This document shows positions 22,875 to 34,940 of a DNA stretch of 64,000 nucleotides, piece by piece; within the stretch, counting starts at the first letter, position 1; every line of letters begins with the position of its first letter. The stretch lies in the NCBI RefSeq assembly GCF_963169125.1, contig NC_084795.1, forward strand, positions 134,271,701-134,335,700, read 5' to 3'. The position numbers and the translations under genes were made by a program. The notes beneath the pieces are model-generated. The model saw only the letters and a list, made by a program, of their open reading frames with translations. It was not told where the DNA came from and ran no database searches. The DNA is from Humulus lupulus. Taxonomy: Eukaryota; Streptophyta; Magnoliopsida; Rosales; Cannabaceae.

Positions 22875-25026
22875 TGTAACGCCCTAATACACTAGGGTCG
22901 TCACACTGTGTGTTATAAAAAAGTACTTAACTCGCTAAGCGAGTCGTTTAGAATCAAAAGTGTAATTAGAATAAAGTAAGATACCACTTTATAATTTTTT
23001 TGATAAAAAGGTTTAAACTGACATTAAGACTATAAAATATTTACACTAGATCTCAAAAATTAGTTTAAAATGTAATAAAAAACACGATTTTCAATAGAGT
23101 TGACCTAAGCGACAAAATTTAGACTACTAAACAGAGTTCCTCAAAACATCCCCACCGAGATGGCCGAGCAGGCCAAACATGTGCCGCCCCGAAGCCGTCC
23201 AACTCATGGCTAGTTCGCTTTCTCTTTGCCCTTACCTGCAACACAGAGCACCAGTGAGCCAATGCCCAACAAAGAAACTTTACAAGCAGAAAACATATGA
23301 ATTCAGATAAAAGTAACAACTAACATAATTTATAAATAATAAACCACTTCATTTCAAATCAGAAGTACTTATGCAGCCCATGTCGAGCGAGGTGCGTTAC
23401 TGGAGCACCATGCTTGCGACCTTTGTCGAGCGGGGGTGTACCGCAACCCCTAGGTGCCCCCATGCCAATTTTGGCCCATGTCGATCAATCATAAACAATT
23501 ATGATATAAACAAATACACTATTCATGTTAGGTATTAAACCTCCACACATATACCTACATAATCAAGCCACGCCCTTCTCTAAATTCATACAATAGTTCC
23601 CTTACCTCAATTCCAATAAGTCAATTGTAGCGGCTCAGATGCAATCCTCGTCAACCACTCGGAGTAGCAATAAGTCACAATAATAATAACAACAGTTTAG
23701 TTTTCCACTACTCCACTTATCCAACACAATTTAAAAGCACTACAATGCTCCAAAATATATCACAAATATGCCTAAACATATCCTGGGAACCTCAGCACAG
23801 GACCCCTTTGATTCCCTCTTCAATTTCATAAGAAAGAGGGTCAAAAACCCATCTGTCCAAATAGGTCGGTTGACCGGTTCTCAAGGAGGGTCGATCATTT
23901 GGCCAAAATGGCCTATCCTTTACAAAACACAAACCGATCGACTGTATCCCTATGACAGCCGACTGTTTCATCACAGAGACCATACTCTGCGTTTTTTCAA
24001 CTTTTCAAACTCCCCCAATTCGACTGCAATCTCTCCAAACTCAAAATTCTCACTCCAAAGCATACATACAAGTCAATATACATCTAATAACACCAATTAA
24101 ACTTCAAAATATTTAGTCCCGGCTCAAATTCATAGAAAATTTAGGTCAAAAGCAATTTTCACTAAAAAAAACAAGAACTCGATAAATTTATGGTTTCTAG
24201 CTTGAATTCAAACATAAAATCTCTTTAAAAACATGTTTCTAATCCTCATACATCTATATAAACTTACTATAGCCACTGGTTAAAAAAAAATAAACTAAAA
24301 CTACCAAGATTCCTCCAGAACTTAAGAACAAGCTGAAAATATAGAGAGAAATTCTTACATCTTCCAAATTTCAAAATTTACTCTAGTATAGTAATGATTA
24401 AGTTGCCTTCATTTCCTTCTTTGATGCTCATAATCCTTCTAAACCCCTCCAAAAATTTCAGAAATTAACACCAAGCCTTTCCTTGAGTTTATGCTATAGA
24501 ACTTTTTAGAAGCCTTTGATAAATGAGAATAATCGTTTTATCTGTACAAGGAAGCCTTCTGCAAAGGGTTTTTCTAATCTTAAGGTATAAATACCACTTT
24601 ACCCTTCCCACTTCTTAGTTCCTTTAACAATCTCAAGGGCAACCTAGTAATCTACCACTATTTGCAAAAGTACAACAATTCCCCCAATTTCCATAATCAC
24701 TACTAAACCTAAAAGTTCCCAACTAATACCACAATACAACTAAGCTCCAAATATCTCATTTTGTGACTTTCTGCTAACTCCGCTTGAAGAGACCCACCAT
24801 TGCCTAATTCGTACAGCACATAGCATATAATTGCATATACACCCTCGATGAGTTAAAATTACAAAGAGCCCCATTTTTACCAAGAATGGGTCTTAAACAT
24901 AATTAAATTCACATAATCTCAAATTTATTCAATTATAAGCATATAATTTCACAAATATCCACTTGTGCCATCCCGTCACACTAACACAGGTACAAGAACC
25001 TGAATAAGGATTTTCAGGACGTTACA
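22875..25026 (-). repeat. 5' LTR of element D (Tekay-like), 2,152 bp
   Basis: It starts TGTAACGCCCTAATAC and ends TTTCAGGACGTTACA, so it belongs to a family distinct from A and B. The conserved block is at 23229-23271. At the position where A, B and C carry GCCGCGGCC-type words it has another set (GGTCGGTTGACCGGTT near 23865). Right flank ACTTG (25027-25031) lies in copia integrase. The left flank is lost. Confidence 0.9.
23229..23271 (-). promoter_or_regulatory. Conserved LTR block (copy in D)
   Basis: Diverged copy (CWALAHWCSVLQVRAK in the shared frame; open frame 23119-23319) ending 354 bp from the LTR 3' end. Confidence 0.7.
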
Positions 25027-26319
25027 ACTTGTGTTTACTTGCATAAGAATAAAGATGAACCCTTTAGGATGTTTAAAATATATAAAGTCAAAGTTGAAAA
25101 TCAATTAGAAAAGAAATCAAAATGATAAGAAGTAATAGGGGTGGTGAATACTTTTCCAACAAATTCATTTTATTTTATGAAATGCATGGTATAATACATG
25201 AATGTACAACCCCTTATACACCCCAAAAAAATGGTGTAGCAGATAGAAAGAATTCAACATTTGTGTAAATTATAATCACTATGCTTTTGCATGCAAATTT
25301 GAGTTTACATTATAGGGAGAAGCCTTGCTATCCACTTATGATATTCTAAATTGGATTCCTTTATAAAAGAAGAACCCAATTTCACCATATGAGACATGGA
25401 AAGGAAAAAGATCCAACCTAAGGTATGTCAAAGTATGGGGGTGCCTTATTTATTGCAAGAGCACGAAACCTAGATGAACGAAGTTGGGTTCTAGAGCGAT
25501 AAGGTGTGTATTTGCATGATATGCCTCAAATAGTAAAGCCTATAGACTATTACAAATTATTGAATCAAGAGAAGTTTAGTTCTTTGAGAACTTATTTTAT
25601 AGTGACAACAAACCTCAATAACATATCTCATTGGAAGGAACTCAAGAGGAGTTACCTTCAAGAGTTGTATTGCAACCATTATTGCCTAGAAGAAGTCAAA
25701 GTCTTAAAAAGGTAGGATCACAAGAAAAAAACTCACAAGTGGATCTTCTCTACTTTGTAGAGGGTAATCAGAAAGGAGAAACTTGGGAGTATCCAATGGT
25801 ACTTCAAGTAAAAGATGATTCCAAAACCTTCCAAGAAGCTATGTCTTCAAGTGAGTCCACATTTTGGAAAGAGACAATAAATAACGAGATATATTTAATT
25901 GTTTCTACACTTGGGAAATTGTTGTTCTGTCGCAATGATCAAAACCAATAGGTTGTAAGTGGGTATTTCCAAGAAAATATCACACAAATAGGACCATCGA
26001 AGCCTTTAAAGCAAGGTTGGTGGCTAAATAATTCATACAAAATGAAGGCATATATTATTTTGATACCTATGCACTGGTGGCAAGGACAACTTCAATTAGA
26101 ATGTTGTTTGTCTTATCATCAATACACAACCAATATGTTCATCAAATGGATGTCAAAACGACGTGCATAAATGGTAACCTCAATGAGGAGGTTTACATGG
26201 AACAACCAGAACAATTTGTTCTAAAGGGAAATGAACAAAAAGTGTTTAGGCTTGTTAAATCATTATATTGTTTTAAAACAAGCACTGCAACAATGGCATA
26301 AGATGTTTAATGTAGCTAT
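25027..26319 (+). pseudogene. Element G (Ty1/copia) integrase and reverse transcriptase, first part
   Basis: Integrase motifs RSNRGGEY (about 25126-25149) and APYTPQ-like TPYTPQKNGVADRKN (about 25210-25255), then a linker, then RT. RT has VHQMDVKTTCINGNLNEEVY (about 26134-26195) and reaches KSLYCFK before a frameshift. The frame shifts several times and the reading is full of stops. The coding continues at 57779 after the 31-kb insertion of E. Upstream domains are lost at the D junction. Confidence 0.88.
26315..26319. other. Target-site duplication of element E, left copy (GCTAT)
   Basis: GCTAT precedes the LTR start TGTTTGG. The right copy at 57779-57783 is TCTAT, so four of five bases agree. 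The interrupted copia RT frame continues logically across the pair. Confidence 0.8.
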
Positions 26320-28374
26320 TGTTTGGATTAGTGCCCTTTAAAGCATATGTTTTGAATAATGTTTTATAAAATAAATAATTGAAATGAATTTTTACATATA
26401 TTGTTTGTTTATTATTATTATTATTAGAATAACATTATATGAATATCAGAAAACTCACAAATTTGTTATTCTGACTACAATCTTGTATTTGTACGAGAGG
26501 ATTAAGATTGTAGGGAACAAACTTAAACAGTTCGCAGTAAACAGAGTTATGTGGAGTCTTTAGATTAAATATTATAAGTACGGTTCACTTGTATTATGAA
26601 TACATGTAATCTAGATCTGGATTACTGATGTAGTAGGACATCTTAGTAGAGGTACTTTGTATAAAGTGGTTATACATGAACAGGACCCGATATGTTATTA
26701 ATACTTAACAATATCGTTTTCTTTATAAGTATTAATTAAACATATCAATAAGATGATCATATACAAATTGATCTTAATCCTGAAGTTATTATGAACTCTT
26801 GCTCATGTCATATGAGTTCTTTGATTCACTCGTTATGGTTTGTCAGAATGATCAGGCTGAAAACTTTTGTTTTGGGAACTCTTTGATGTAAATGGCTGGG
26901 GACATAATATACAGATATGAAATCTATACCTTTCCAAGAGGAATTGAATAATGGTTCTCTTAAGAGTTGGCTTTTGGAACTGAAAGGTTATTAACCTCAA
27001 ATTCATAAATCAGTTTATGAATTAACCGTAACGAGTAAAGTTAATGCTACTTAAGGAAACAAGATATAATTAAAGAGGTTAAATGGTAATTAATTCCTAC
27101 TTTAATTATGAACCATTAATAGAGGATTGAATTGTATATAGTGATTAATTTGATGGGCACATTTATGATCTAAAAGTACTGAATAAATAAATGATCATAA
27201 TTACAAGAGTGCGATCTCGTATTTTTAGTGGAATAATATTGAGATTAAAAAATTAAGGTGATTATATTAAAGAGTTTTAATTAATAATCAAAATTTATTA
27301 GAGCTTGAAATTATAGGTCCATAGGTCCATGAGATGGCTCTACCAACACTATTCAAGTTAAGAGATAAAATTGAGAAAAATCATGAAAATGGCATATTTG
27401 GAAGAAGTTTGTTCTTTAGGGTCAAATATGTAATTGAGACAAATTGATTAATTAATATATTAATTTTTGAAATTAATAAATTAATTAATTATAATTTTTA
27501 AATTTATTTTTAAATTAAAATGACATTTTCGAAAATAGCACTTAAATAAATAATTTATTTAATTTTAAATTAATTAATTTTATTTATTTAAATAATGTGA
27601 AAAATATATTTGTGATAATTCAAATTGGATTTGAATGTGAAATGATATTTAGTCTTTAATTAATCTAATAAATAAGTTATCACCTTTATATATTTTTGAA
27701 TAAATAATTATTTAATAATAATTAAAAGAAAATAGTTGGAACACATCCGTGAGATGAGGGATGTGTAACACGCCAACTAAAGTGCATGCACTATAGTCGG
27801 CGTGTAATAGAGCCCAAGAATGGGTCTTGGATATTTCTTTAGTTTATTTGATTATTTAATAATTGATATATAATTTGAATTTTGAATTTTTGAATTTCAA
27901 AATTTTAATTAATTCTATTCTAAATTTATCAGATGAATATAGTTTTAAAAAAACATAAGATTTTTGACAGAAAAAAATAGATCGTATTGTTTTCTCTATC
28001 CCTTAAAAATTTTCTCGACCCTAATATTTCAAGATCTCATGTATTGAGAATATCTTGTGAATCAGAAATTTTTCCCTACCATTACTCTACATGCCCACAC
28101 ACATATTAAGGTGTAGAGATACATCTTGGAAGATCATGGTCTGATTATTTTTGAAGAACTACTTTGGATTGGATATTCGTTGGAGACACACAAAGATAAC
28201 GAGGATTCTTGATAGTTCTTCAACTGCTTAATTCTCATCTTTTATTTCTCTATGATTGATGTATTGCATGTTAATGGATCCGATTATTTAAAGTTTGTTT
28301 GAATAAATTTTTTGAAATCTCTGGGCCAACACCCTGTGCTTTCCGCTGCACACATGGTAAACTTGTTACCAACA
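26320..28374 (+). repeat. 5' LTR of element E (Ty1/copia), 2,055 bp
   Basis: It starts TGTTTGGATTAGTGCCC and ends CTTGTTACCAACA. The partner is 44264-44673 plus 56181-57778. It is very AT-rich, with a stem-loop region at 27739-27808 and the segment CTCATGTATTGAGAATAT near the 3' part. A primer-binding site follows at once. Confidence 0.93.
27739..27808. other. Inverted repeats in E's 5' LTR
   Basis: ACACATCC and GGATGTGT form one hairpin, and ACACGCCAACTA with TAGTCGGCGTGT forms a second. Better preserved counterparts are at 57130-57198. Confidence 0.75.
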
Positions 28375-28376
28375 AT

Positions 28377-28388
28377 TAGTACCAGAGC
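28377..28388 (+). other. Primer-binding site of element E
   Basis: TAGTACCAGAGC, two changes from TGGTATCAGAGC (initiator tRNA-Met), two bases after the LTR. Confidence 0.75.
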
Positions 28389-29496
28389 AATCAATAGTCT
28401 CTGCATGCACTAATTATTGTATGGGTATAATATGCTTCTTATATTATAGTAATATGTGATGAATGGATGGATGTTTATTTTCATGAATGTGTGCTCTTAG
28501 GAGTCATTATTTATATGCTGTTTTGGGTTTAGGAATTTTTCTTATTTTTCTAGATCTACAAAATTGTAAGCCATATGGGGCATAGGATTTTCTCTAATTT
28601 TATTTTCTGCATTTATAATTATTCACAAAAGTGTAAATCTAGTCCTGAGCCCCTATGTACCTTGTAAACACTTGTAGACTAGGCGCCCCTACGCCTATTG
28701 CCCACATGCATCAGGCATACCCATGCGCCCCTCCCGTGTCAAGTAGTGCCCCTGCTCGTCCAGCTATCTGAGCCTTATCACACATGCTCCCGCGCCCCTG
28801 CGCCCTTGCCTAGAACCCCTACATCCTGGCTCCTGTTCCCCTGCGCCTTGCCTCCTGAACACCAGTTGCATCCGTTCCACGCCTTGCCTTTACGGCTCGG
28901 TGGCTGGTGGCTCTTTGAGCCGCCCCACCAAGCCGAGCCCTAAAATTGCAAACCTAAATTTACTTGGCTCCTTACCCGAGCCATAGTGTGATTATTTGTT
29001 TCCTTGAATTTGTGGGCCATACCCAAATTTTTAATTGGTATATTAAAATTCTAATTAAATTTTGAATCAAGTGGCGCAAGTTCAAAATGGAGCTAAATGA
29101 CATATTAGGATTTTATTAACCAAGTTCAATATTTCAAAAGATTGTTTAAATTATTGAAGTCATTTATAATTCAAAATGGGCTAGATGGCATAAAAATAAT
29201 AGAAGGCCCAAAAGATTGAGATGGAAAATCTACATGATGCTTTGGTTTTATTTTTATTTATTTTGTAAAATTATTGCAAGTGTTGTAATTTTTCTAGAAA
29301 TACCAAAAACACCTGACTTGCATTTATTTACTGATTTATTGTTTTTAATATATTTATTTAAATGTTTGAATGTATTAAAAGTGTTTAATAACATTGTCAT
29401 GCATTATAACATGTCATTCATATTACCCACACAATATTTCTAATTCAAGCATACATCTCATATCGAGTAGAAACATGTTTTAATTAGGAACGTCCT
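28389..29496 (+). other. Leader of element E, first part
   Basis: Long untranslated leader between the LTR and gag, interrupted by element I at 29497. It is AT-rich except for a C-rich island at 28680-28945 with repeated GCGCCCCTGC-type words. The 81-codon Pro-rich open frame there has no family resemblance that I can see and is not called a gene. Confidence 0.65.
29492..29496. other. Target-site duplication of element I, left copy (GTCCT)
   Basis: GTCCT precedes TGTAACGACCC at 29497 and recurs at 40065-40069 after the 3' LTR. Confidence 0.93.
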
Positions 29497-30381
29497 TGTA
29501 ACGACCCAAATTTTATATTAAGGCTGAGTGCTTTGATTACTGTGCCAGGAGGGCATAATCAGATTTATTGTGGAATTAATTGAATATATGTGTGATTATG
29601 CGGTATAAATGATTTATATGGTAATGTGAATAATTATGCATGTTTATGTGTATGAGATATGCATGTGGGCTCGTTCTTGTAAATTGGGGCATATTTGTAA
29701 TTTTTAACCCATTGAGGGTATATTTGTATAATGTATGCATTATGAGTGAGACTCCAGTGTTATGGGGATACATTTGAGATGTGTGGTCTGAGGCGTTCTT
29801 AGTGAGAGGATTAGCAGAATATTCACAACTGGGTTAAATACCCGGGTCGGGGTGAGCCTAGGGGTATTTTGGGAAACCCAGTGAGTATTCGAGATTTTTT
29901 GGGTAACTGGTAGTTATTTATCAGGATTTATAGCGCAATTTGAGGATTAGCGGGAAATAGGGCTAATGACCATTTCACCCTTAAGGGCTTTAAAAGGGGG
30001 ACTCTTGGATAAGGAGCATTGAGGTCATTTTCTTGGCATTGGACTACCTTAGTCTCTAGGGGCCTTAAGAGGTTTAGGAGGCATTTTTCCGTAGGAACTT
30101 GAAGGTTGGAGTCGTGATTGACTGAGGTTCAGTTTAGGGGTCATGACTCTCAAGGAGGTAGGCATCAATTATGTGGTGGTTTAGGTTTTGATTTGTTTAT
30201 ATTGGTGCTCTTGAGTTTTTAACTCAAGGGGCGAATTTTGAGCTGTAATGGAGTTTTAGTTTAGTCATTGTTGTGATTGTGTTGTGTAAGGTGTAGTATT
30301 GAGGTATTGAGGTTCAATTGCGGTTTTGGTTTACGTTTGGAGTGAAGTGTGATGATTTTCAATCGGAGGAAACACGGGAAA

Positions 30382-32713
30382 TGTAACGACCCAATTTCCT
30401 AATAAGGTTTAGCACCTTGATTAGGAGGCCAGGAGGGCCATAACTGATTTGTTGTGCCATTATATGATTATATTCATGTTTATGTGGATCATATTATTAT
30501 ATGATGATAAATGCGTGCATATGGGTATATATTTTGTTATGAGGGCATTTTGATAATTTGGCCCGTTCAGGGCGTAATTGTATATTTTTGTGCATATTGG
30601 TAAGTTATTGTTGAGGCCACATTATAATGTGGATTTGTTCGAGCTGTTCGGCATGAGACGATCTTTGAGTATAAGTTAGCGGTTTGGTCATAACGGGAGT
30701 AAGTTCGGGGCTCGGGGTGAGTCCCGGGGTAATTTGGTGATTAGAGTGTTGCCAAGAGTTAAGGGGTAACGGGATATGAATTATTGATATTCGAAGATAT
30801 TGAGATTAGCGGGAATTGGAGGGTGCTAATTATGGTTAACGAGATAGGTGCGAAAGGACGATTTTTCCCTTGGTGGCTATTAAGGATTTTAATTAGACTT
30901 GAGGGCATTTAGGTTTTTTTTACCTTAAAGGATATATATGCATACTTAAACTAGAGAACTGTAGAAGGCTGTAGAAAAACAGAGCACCTCTTCCTTCATC
31001 AATCGTTCATCATTTCTTCTCTTTTTCTTCTTCAATTTTGAAGCTTCTTTTGAGGAATTAAGCTGGGGAATCAAGTGTTGAGGATCTAGGGTATTGTTCC
31101 ATCATTGAAGAGGAGTTCATATCGAGCTTGAGGTAAGATTCTAACTATTAGAACTCTGATTTTCTGCTATGTTTTATTATTGGATTTAGTTGAGATTTTG
31201 GGTTTGAAAGTTGAGTATTCAATGGGGTTTTTGGCGAAGCTTGGTTAGGTTATGATGCCTAGGACAAGTATATTTGGTGTTTGGGTTCCATTGGGGGTTT
31301 AAATGGTGTTTGGAAGCTTTTGAATGAGGTTGGAAATGGAGGATTCGAAGGAGGAAGAACCAGGGCCATGTCTACCCTGTCCTAGCTTTATAGCGCCTAG
31401 AGAGTAGCGCTATCCAAGGCAAAATGTCCCTGGTTGTAGCGATGGGGCGCTATGGGAGTAGCGCTACCCTATTTTCTCAGATGCATACTTTGGGTGTTTT
31501 TAAGGGTTTTTGGCTCGGGGTTTCAATCCTTAAGGCTCGGGATCGAATCTACTCACCGTTTGGGTACAATTCGGGGTCGTGGGAGTGAGGTTTAGTTTAA
31601 GACCCATTTATTGATATCTTCATTAATTGGATTCCATATTTGGTTATGACTAGGTGACCGCTAAGGGATTAAAGGACCGATCGTTCTCAAGGGTCGTTTG
31701 TAACGTATTTCTAGCTCGAACAATAGGTAAGAAAACTACACCTGGTTATGTGGTTAGGTTAGGACTAAGTGTTCCCTACATTTGTATGCATTGTTATGTG
31801 ATTGTGATGAACCATGTGAATATGATGGGACTAAGAGCTCCCTATATTTGTATATGATGTCATGAGATGGTATTATGCCATGGGGACATATGATAAACGG
31901 ACTAAGAGTGCTGGAATCAATATCTGCGCATAGGGCGCGGCACAGCTACTGGTAGCTGAGGACAGCTTATTAATCACTGAGCTCGGTTAAGCTAGCCAGA
32001 GTCAGTGGGTATAACACTGGGGGCGACCTAAGTGAGCTGAAGACAGTGGGTTAAACAGAGGGTGTAGCCTAAGGGCACCGACCCTGAATATTGTGTAATG
32101 GTTGTGATAAACTGCTGGTTATGAATGTGATTGTTGTTGTTTATTTGATGAATATGATATGCTGATTATCTGGACGACAAGTTGTTGATTTGTCAATTGT
32201 TGTCACTGAATAGGTGAATGTCATGAAGCGCTGAACACTTGGCCATGCCTTGTAGAATATTTTTTTATTGATATTAATCATTCTATGGCATTCTAGTTTT
32301 CTTGCTGGGGCTCGGCTCACGGATGCTACGTGGTGCAGGTAAAGGCAAAGGTATGTTGGATCAACCATGAGTTAGAGAGCTCTGGGGGCGAGGTGTACAT
32401 TGTCATCTGCTCGGCCGCCACGATCGAGGGTTTGTACAGGGATGGAAACCTAAAATGTGTATTTTTCCATTAGAGTGGCTTAAGTTATTTATAACTTCTG
32501 GAATTTTTGTAAATATGTCTTCTAAACCCTGTTTTGAGATTCCATGTATTAAAATGTCATTTTTAATGAAAATAACCTGTTTATGACCAAAACCTTTTAT
32601 TTCTAATCCAGTGATGACATTAGATTCACATATATTTTTTAAAATGACTTGGTTAACAGATCTTGCACTATTTTAAACACAGTGTAACGGTCTTGGTTAC
32701 CCAGGGCGTTACA
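30382..32713 (+). mobile_element. Solo LTR J (Tekay-like), 2,332 bp
   Basis: Starts TGTAACGACCCAATTTCC and ends ACCCAGGGCGTTACA. It is flanked on both sides by GGAAA (30377-30381 and 32714-32718) with no internal region, so it is what remains after recombination between the two LTRs of an element that had inserted into I's LTR. It has a TATA-like GATATATATG near 30927, GAGGTAAGA near 31130, TAGCGCTA-type repeated words at 31384-31470 and the conserved block at 32304-32346. Confidence 0.95.
32304..32346 (+). promoter_or_regulatory. Conserved LTR block (copy in J)
   Basis: Reads CWGSAHGCYVVQVKAK in the shared frame, ending 367 bp before the LTR 3' end. Confidence 0.75.
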
Positions 32714-33719
32714 GGAAAAGTGCTGGGAATTCTGAGATCGCAAGGTCGTGCTACGATGCTGTTCTTGGAGCGTCGCGGCCCGCATGAACTTAGAGGCCTA
32801 ATGGGTTTTGTAAATTACCTTAGCTCTGCGGCACTAGGTGAGTTGCGTCGCGGTGCCTGTCTAGGAAATTATGGTTTAGGCTCTCTTACTTTTTGAGGGC
32901 CGCAGCGCTTGATAGGGGCGTCGCAGCTCAAATAGAGAAGGTGGACCAATTAAGGTTTTTAAGATCGAGAACTCAAACCTAAAGTCTCAGGAAGGATCCT
33001 ACCTTGAACTCAAACCCATTTTAGTAGAATTCGAGATCCCCAAGGCTGGAAATATACCTTGAAACTCTTGAATAGTTTAAGTGATTAATGATTATCAACT
33101 ATTGCATTGTGACTAGGTTATACCGTTAAGGCTCGAGAATAGGGATCGTGCTCGGGATTTCCATACGCTATCTGCTCGGGACTCTAGGTAAGAAAACTTT
33201 CTGTGCATGTAGAGCAGGGCATTGCCCGATTATCTGTGCTTGCATTGTGCTTAGTGTTATGTGTAAATGTTTGTAACTATTATGTCATATATGTGTTAGT
33301 GACTAAGCGGCAAGAGCCGAGATCGGCAAGGGCCGGGATCGACAATAAGCATGTTGAATGCAGGCCACCATGGCTAGGCCATCTAAGGGTTCCATACTCA
33401 TCTGCTCGGTTAAGACCGTGATTTGGTGCTTGGTAACGCACTTTGACCAGCTTAGGTCGGTATAATGTCTGATTTTGTCGCCTAAGTCAACTGTACAGTG
33501 ACTTTTGAATTGTAAATATGTCTTAAACAATATTTTGGGATCCCAATGTAACTCTTTTATGATCTTAAGGAAAGTCAAAATCCTTTATTTGGAAGTTTTA
33601 TTAAATGAGTCTTTGTTTTAATTTAATTACAGTTTTGGGTCTAACACCTCGATTAGCGAGTCAAATACACATTTTAAAACCACATGGTAATGACTCTAGG
33701 GTAGTAGGGTGTTACAACT

Positions 33720-33731
33720 TGGTATCAAAGC
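33720..33731 (+). other. Primer-binding site of element I
   Basis: TGGTATCAAAGC, one change from the initiator tRNA-Met consensus, three bases after the LTR. Confidence 0.85.
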
Positions 33732-34035
33732 GTGCCAAGGTTTATGCTTCCTGGAGATTAACCGAACATGTACGCTCATTGCCAAAGACAAGCTCGACTG
33801 AGGGTTGGTCAGTATTAAGTGAAATAGTTGTCTAATTGCTTATCTAAATTGCCCTACTTTCTTGATTGATATATAGAGAATGATGTGTGTGTAATGCTAG
33901 GGCATGTCACCTTTCATTGTTATATGATTATGCTATGTATACATTGTATTTCCTTGCTATTTGTGATTGATCTGCTCAACCTGAGGGTGGGAATAGATGA
34001 GAGCTACTGTATGAAACATTCCAAAAGAATTATCC
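33732..34035 (+). other. Leader of element I
   Basis: Untranslated region from the primer-binding site to the first recognisable gag codons. I see nothing else in it. Confidence 0.6.
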
Positions 34036-34940
34036 TCTAGTTTCCAAGGGAGGCCTGGATCCATTCAGAGCTGAACAGTGGATGGACATGATTAGCTGCA
34101 TCCATGATTATACGGGAGTGGTTGGCAATGATAGAGTGGGTTGTGTCACATACATGTTGTGGGAGGATGCACGATCGTGGTGGGAAGTGGTATCCCAGAC
34201 CTGAAATGTTTTCATGATGGGTTGGGAGGAATTTAGACAATTGTTCAACGAGAGGTACTATTGTGACATAGTTCGAATTGCGAAGACCAATAAGTTTATG
34301 AACTTGGTTCAAGGTAGTAAGATAGTGACAGAGTATGTCAATGAATTTGATGGGTTGGCCAAATTCACTTTAGATTTGGCACCAACAAATGTGGCTTGGA
34401 AGGAACAAATCATTCAAGGATTGAACTTTGGGGTAGCCCATAGAGATAGAATCGCTCCAGTACATGAGATTTATACCTACACTTAGGCAATAGGGAGGGC
34501 CCTTTCTATAGAGGACGCATGAGAAGAGACATGGAGTAAGAGTGTCGTAGGGCAAGAAGCTTAGACAATGGTACTCCCAGTTGCGCGATCAGGTAGGGGC
34601 GAAGGCCCCAGCAACCATAAAAGAAAGACCCCTAACAGTTCTACTACTCCTGGTCCTAATAGGAAGGGTTATAGTATAGAGGGTGGCCGCCAGGGCGACA
34701 ACGAGGTCTGAAGAAGTTATCTAGTATATGTTAGGTGCAAGAGACGTCATTTAAGAGAATGTCGAGCGAACACATGTGTTCTATGTGGAATAGTAGGGAA
34801 CTTTAAGAAGGATTGCCCGAGATCAAAGAAGGGAGAACCAAGGAGTGCGGATAGCTCGACTCTGACTCGAGTGTCCGCCTTGCTACAATCAATGCCCGAG
34901 GCTAGTCCCTCGGAGGCGGCAAGTCAACTTCCTAGTTCTC
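34036..34940 (+). pseudogene. Element I gag (degenerate)
   Basis: Capsid motifs: GGLDPFRAEQWMDMI, VTYMLWEDARSWWEVVSQT (then TGA at about 34202), WEEFRQLFNERYY, LVQGSKIVTEYVNEFDGLAK and TNVAWKEQIIQGL. The zinc-knuckle region at 34735-34825 (CKRRHLRECRA, then CVLCGIVGNFKKDC) has Asn in place of the zinc-binding His. No intact start is recognisable. It is similar to A and B, so the Tekay group. Confidence 0.87.

Larger units (their letters stand above)
29497..33716 (+). repeat. 5' LTR of element I, split by solo LTR J
   Basis: Starts TGTAACGACCCAAATTT, ends AGTAGGGTGTTACA. Without J and its extra duplication copy it is 1,883 bp, against 2,079 bp for the 3' LTR (37986-40064). The difference is mostly a deletion around 33440-33460 that removed about 200 bp present at about 39560-39800, including the conserved LTR block. 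The GC-rich block lies at about 32745-32940. Confidence 0.92.

Noticed and set aside
28698..28943. 81-codon Pro-rich open frame in E's leader
   Set aside because: C-rich composition gives long frames by chance; no motif, no conserved neighbour.
29216..29773. Frames at 29216-29443 and 29576-29773
   Set aside because: AT-rich leader and LTR sequence without any motif.
11644..33731. tRNA-like GCTCTGATACCA sequences
   Set aside because: They are primer-binding sites next to LTRs, not tRNA genes; no cloverleaf is present. I saw no tRNA, rRNA or CRISPR array in the window.
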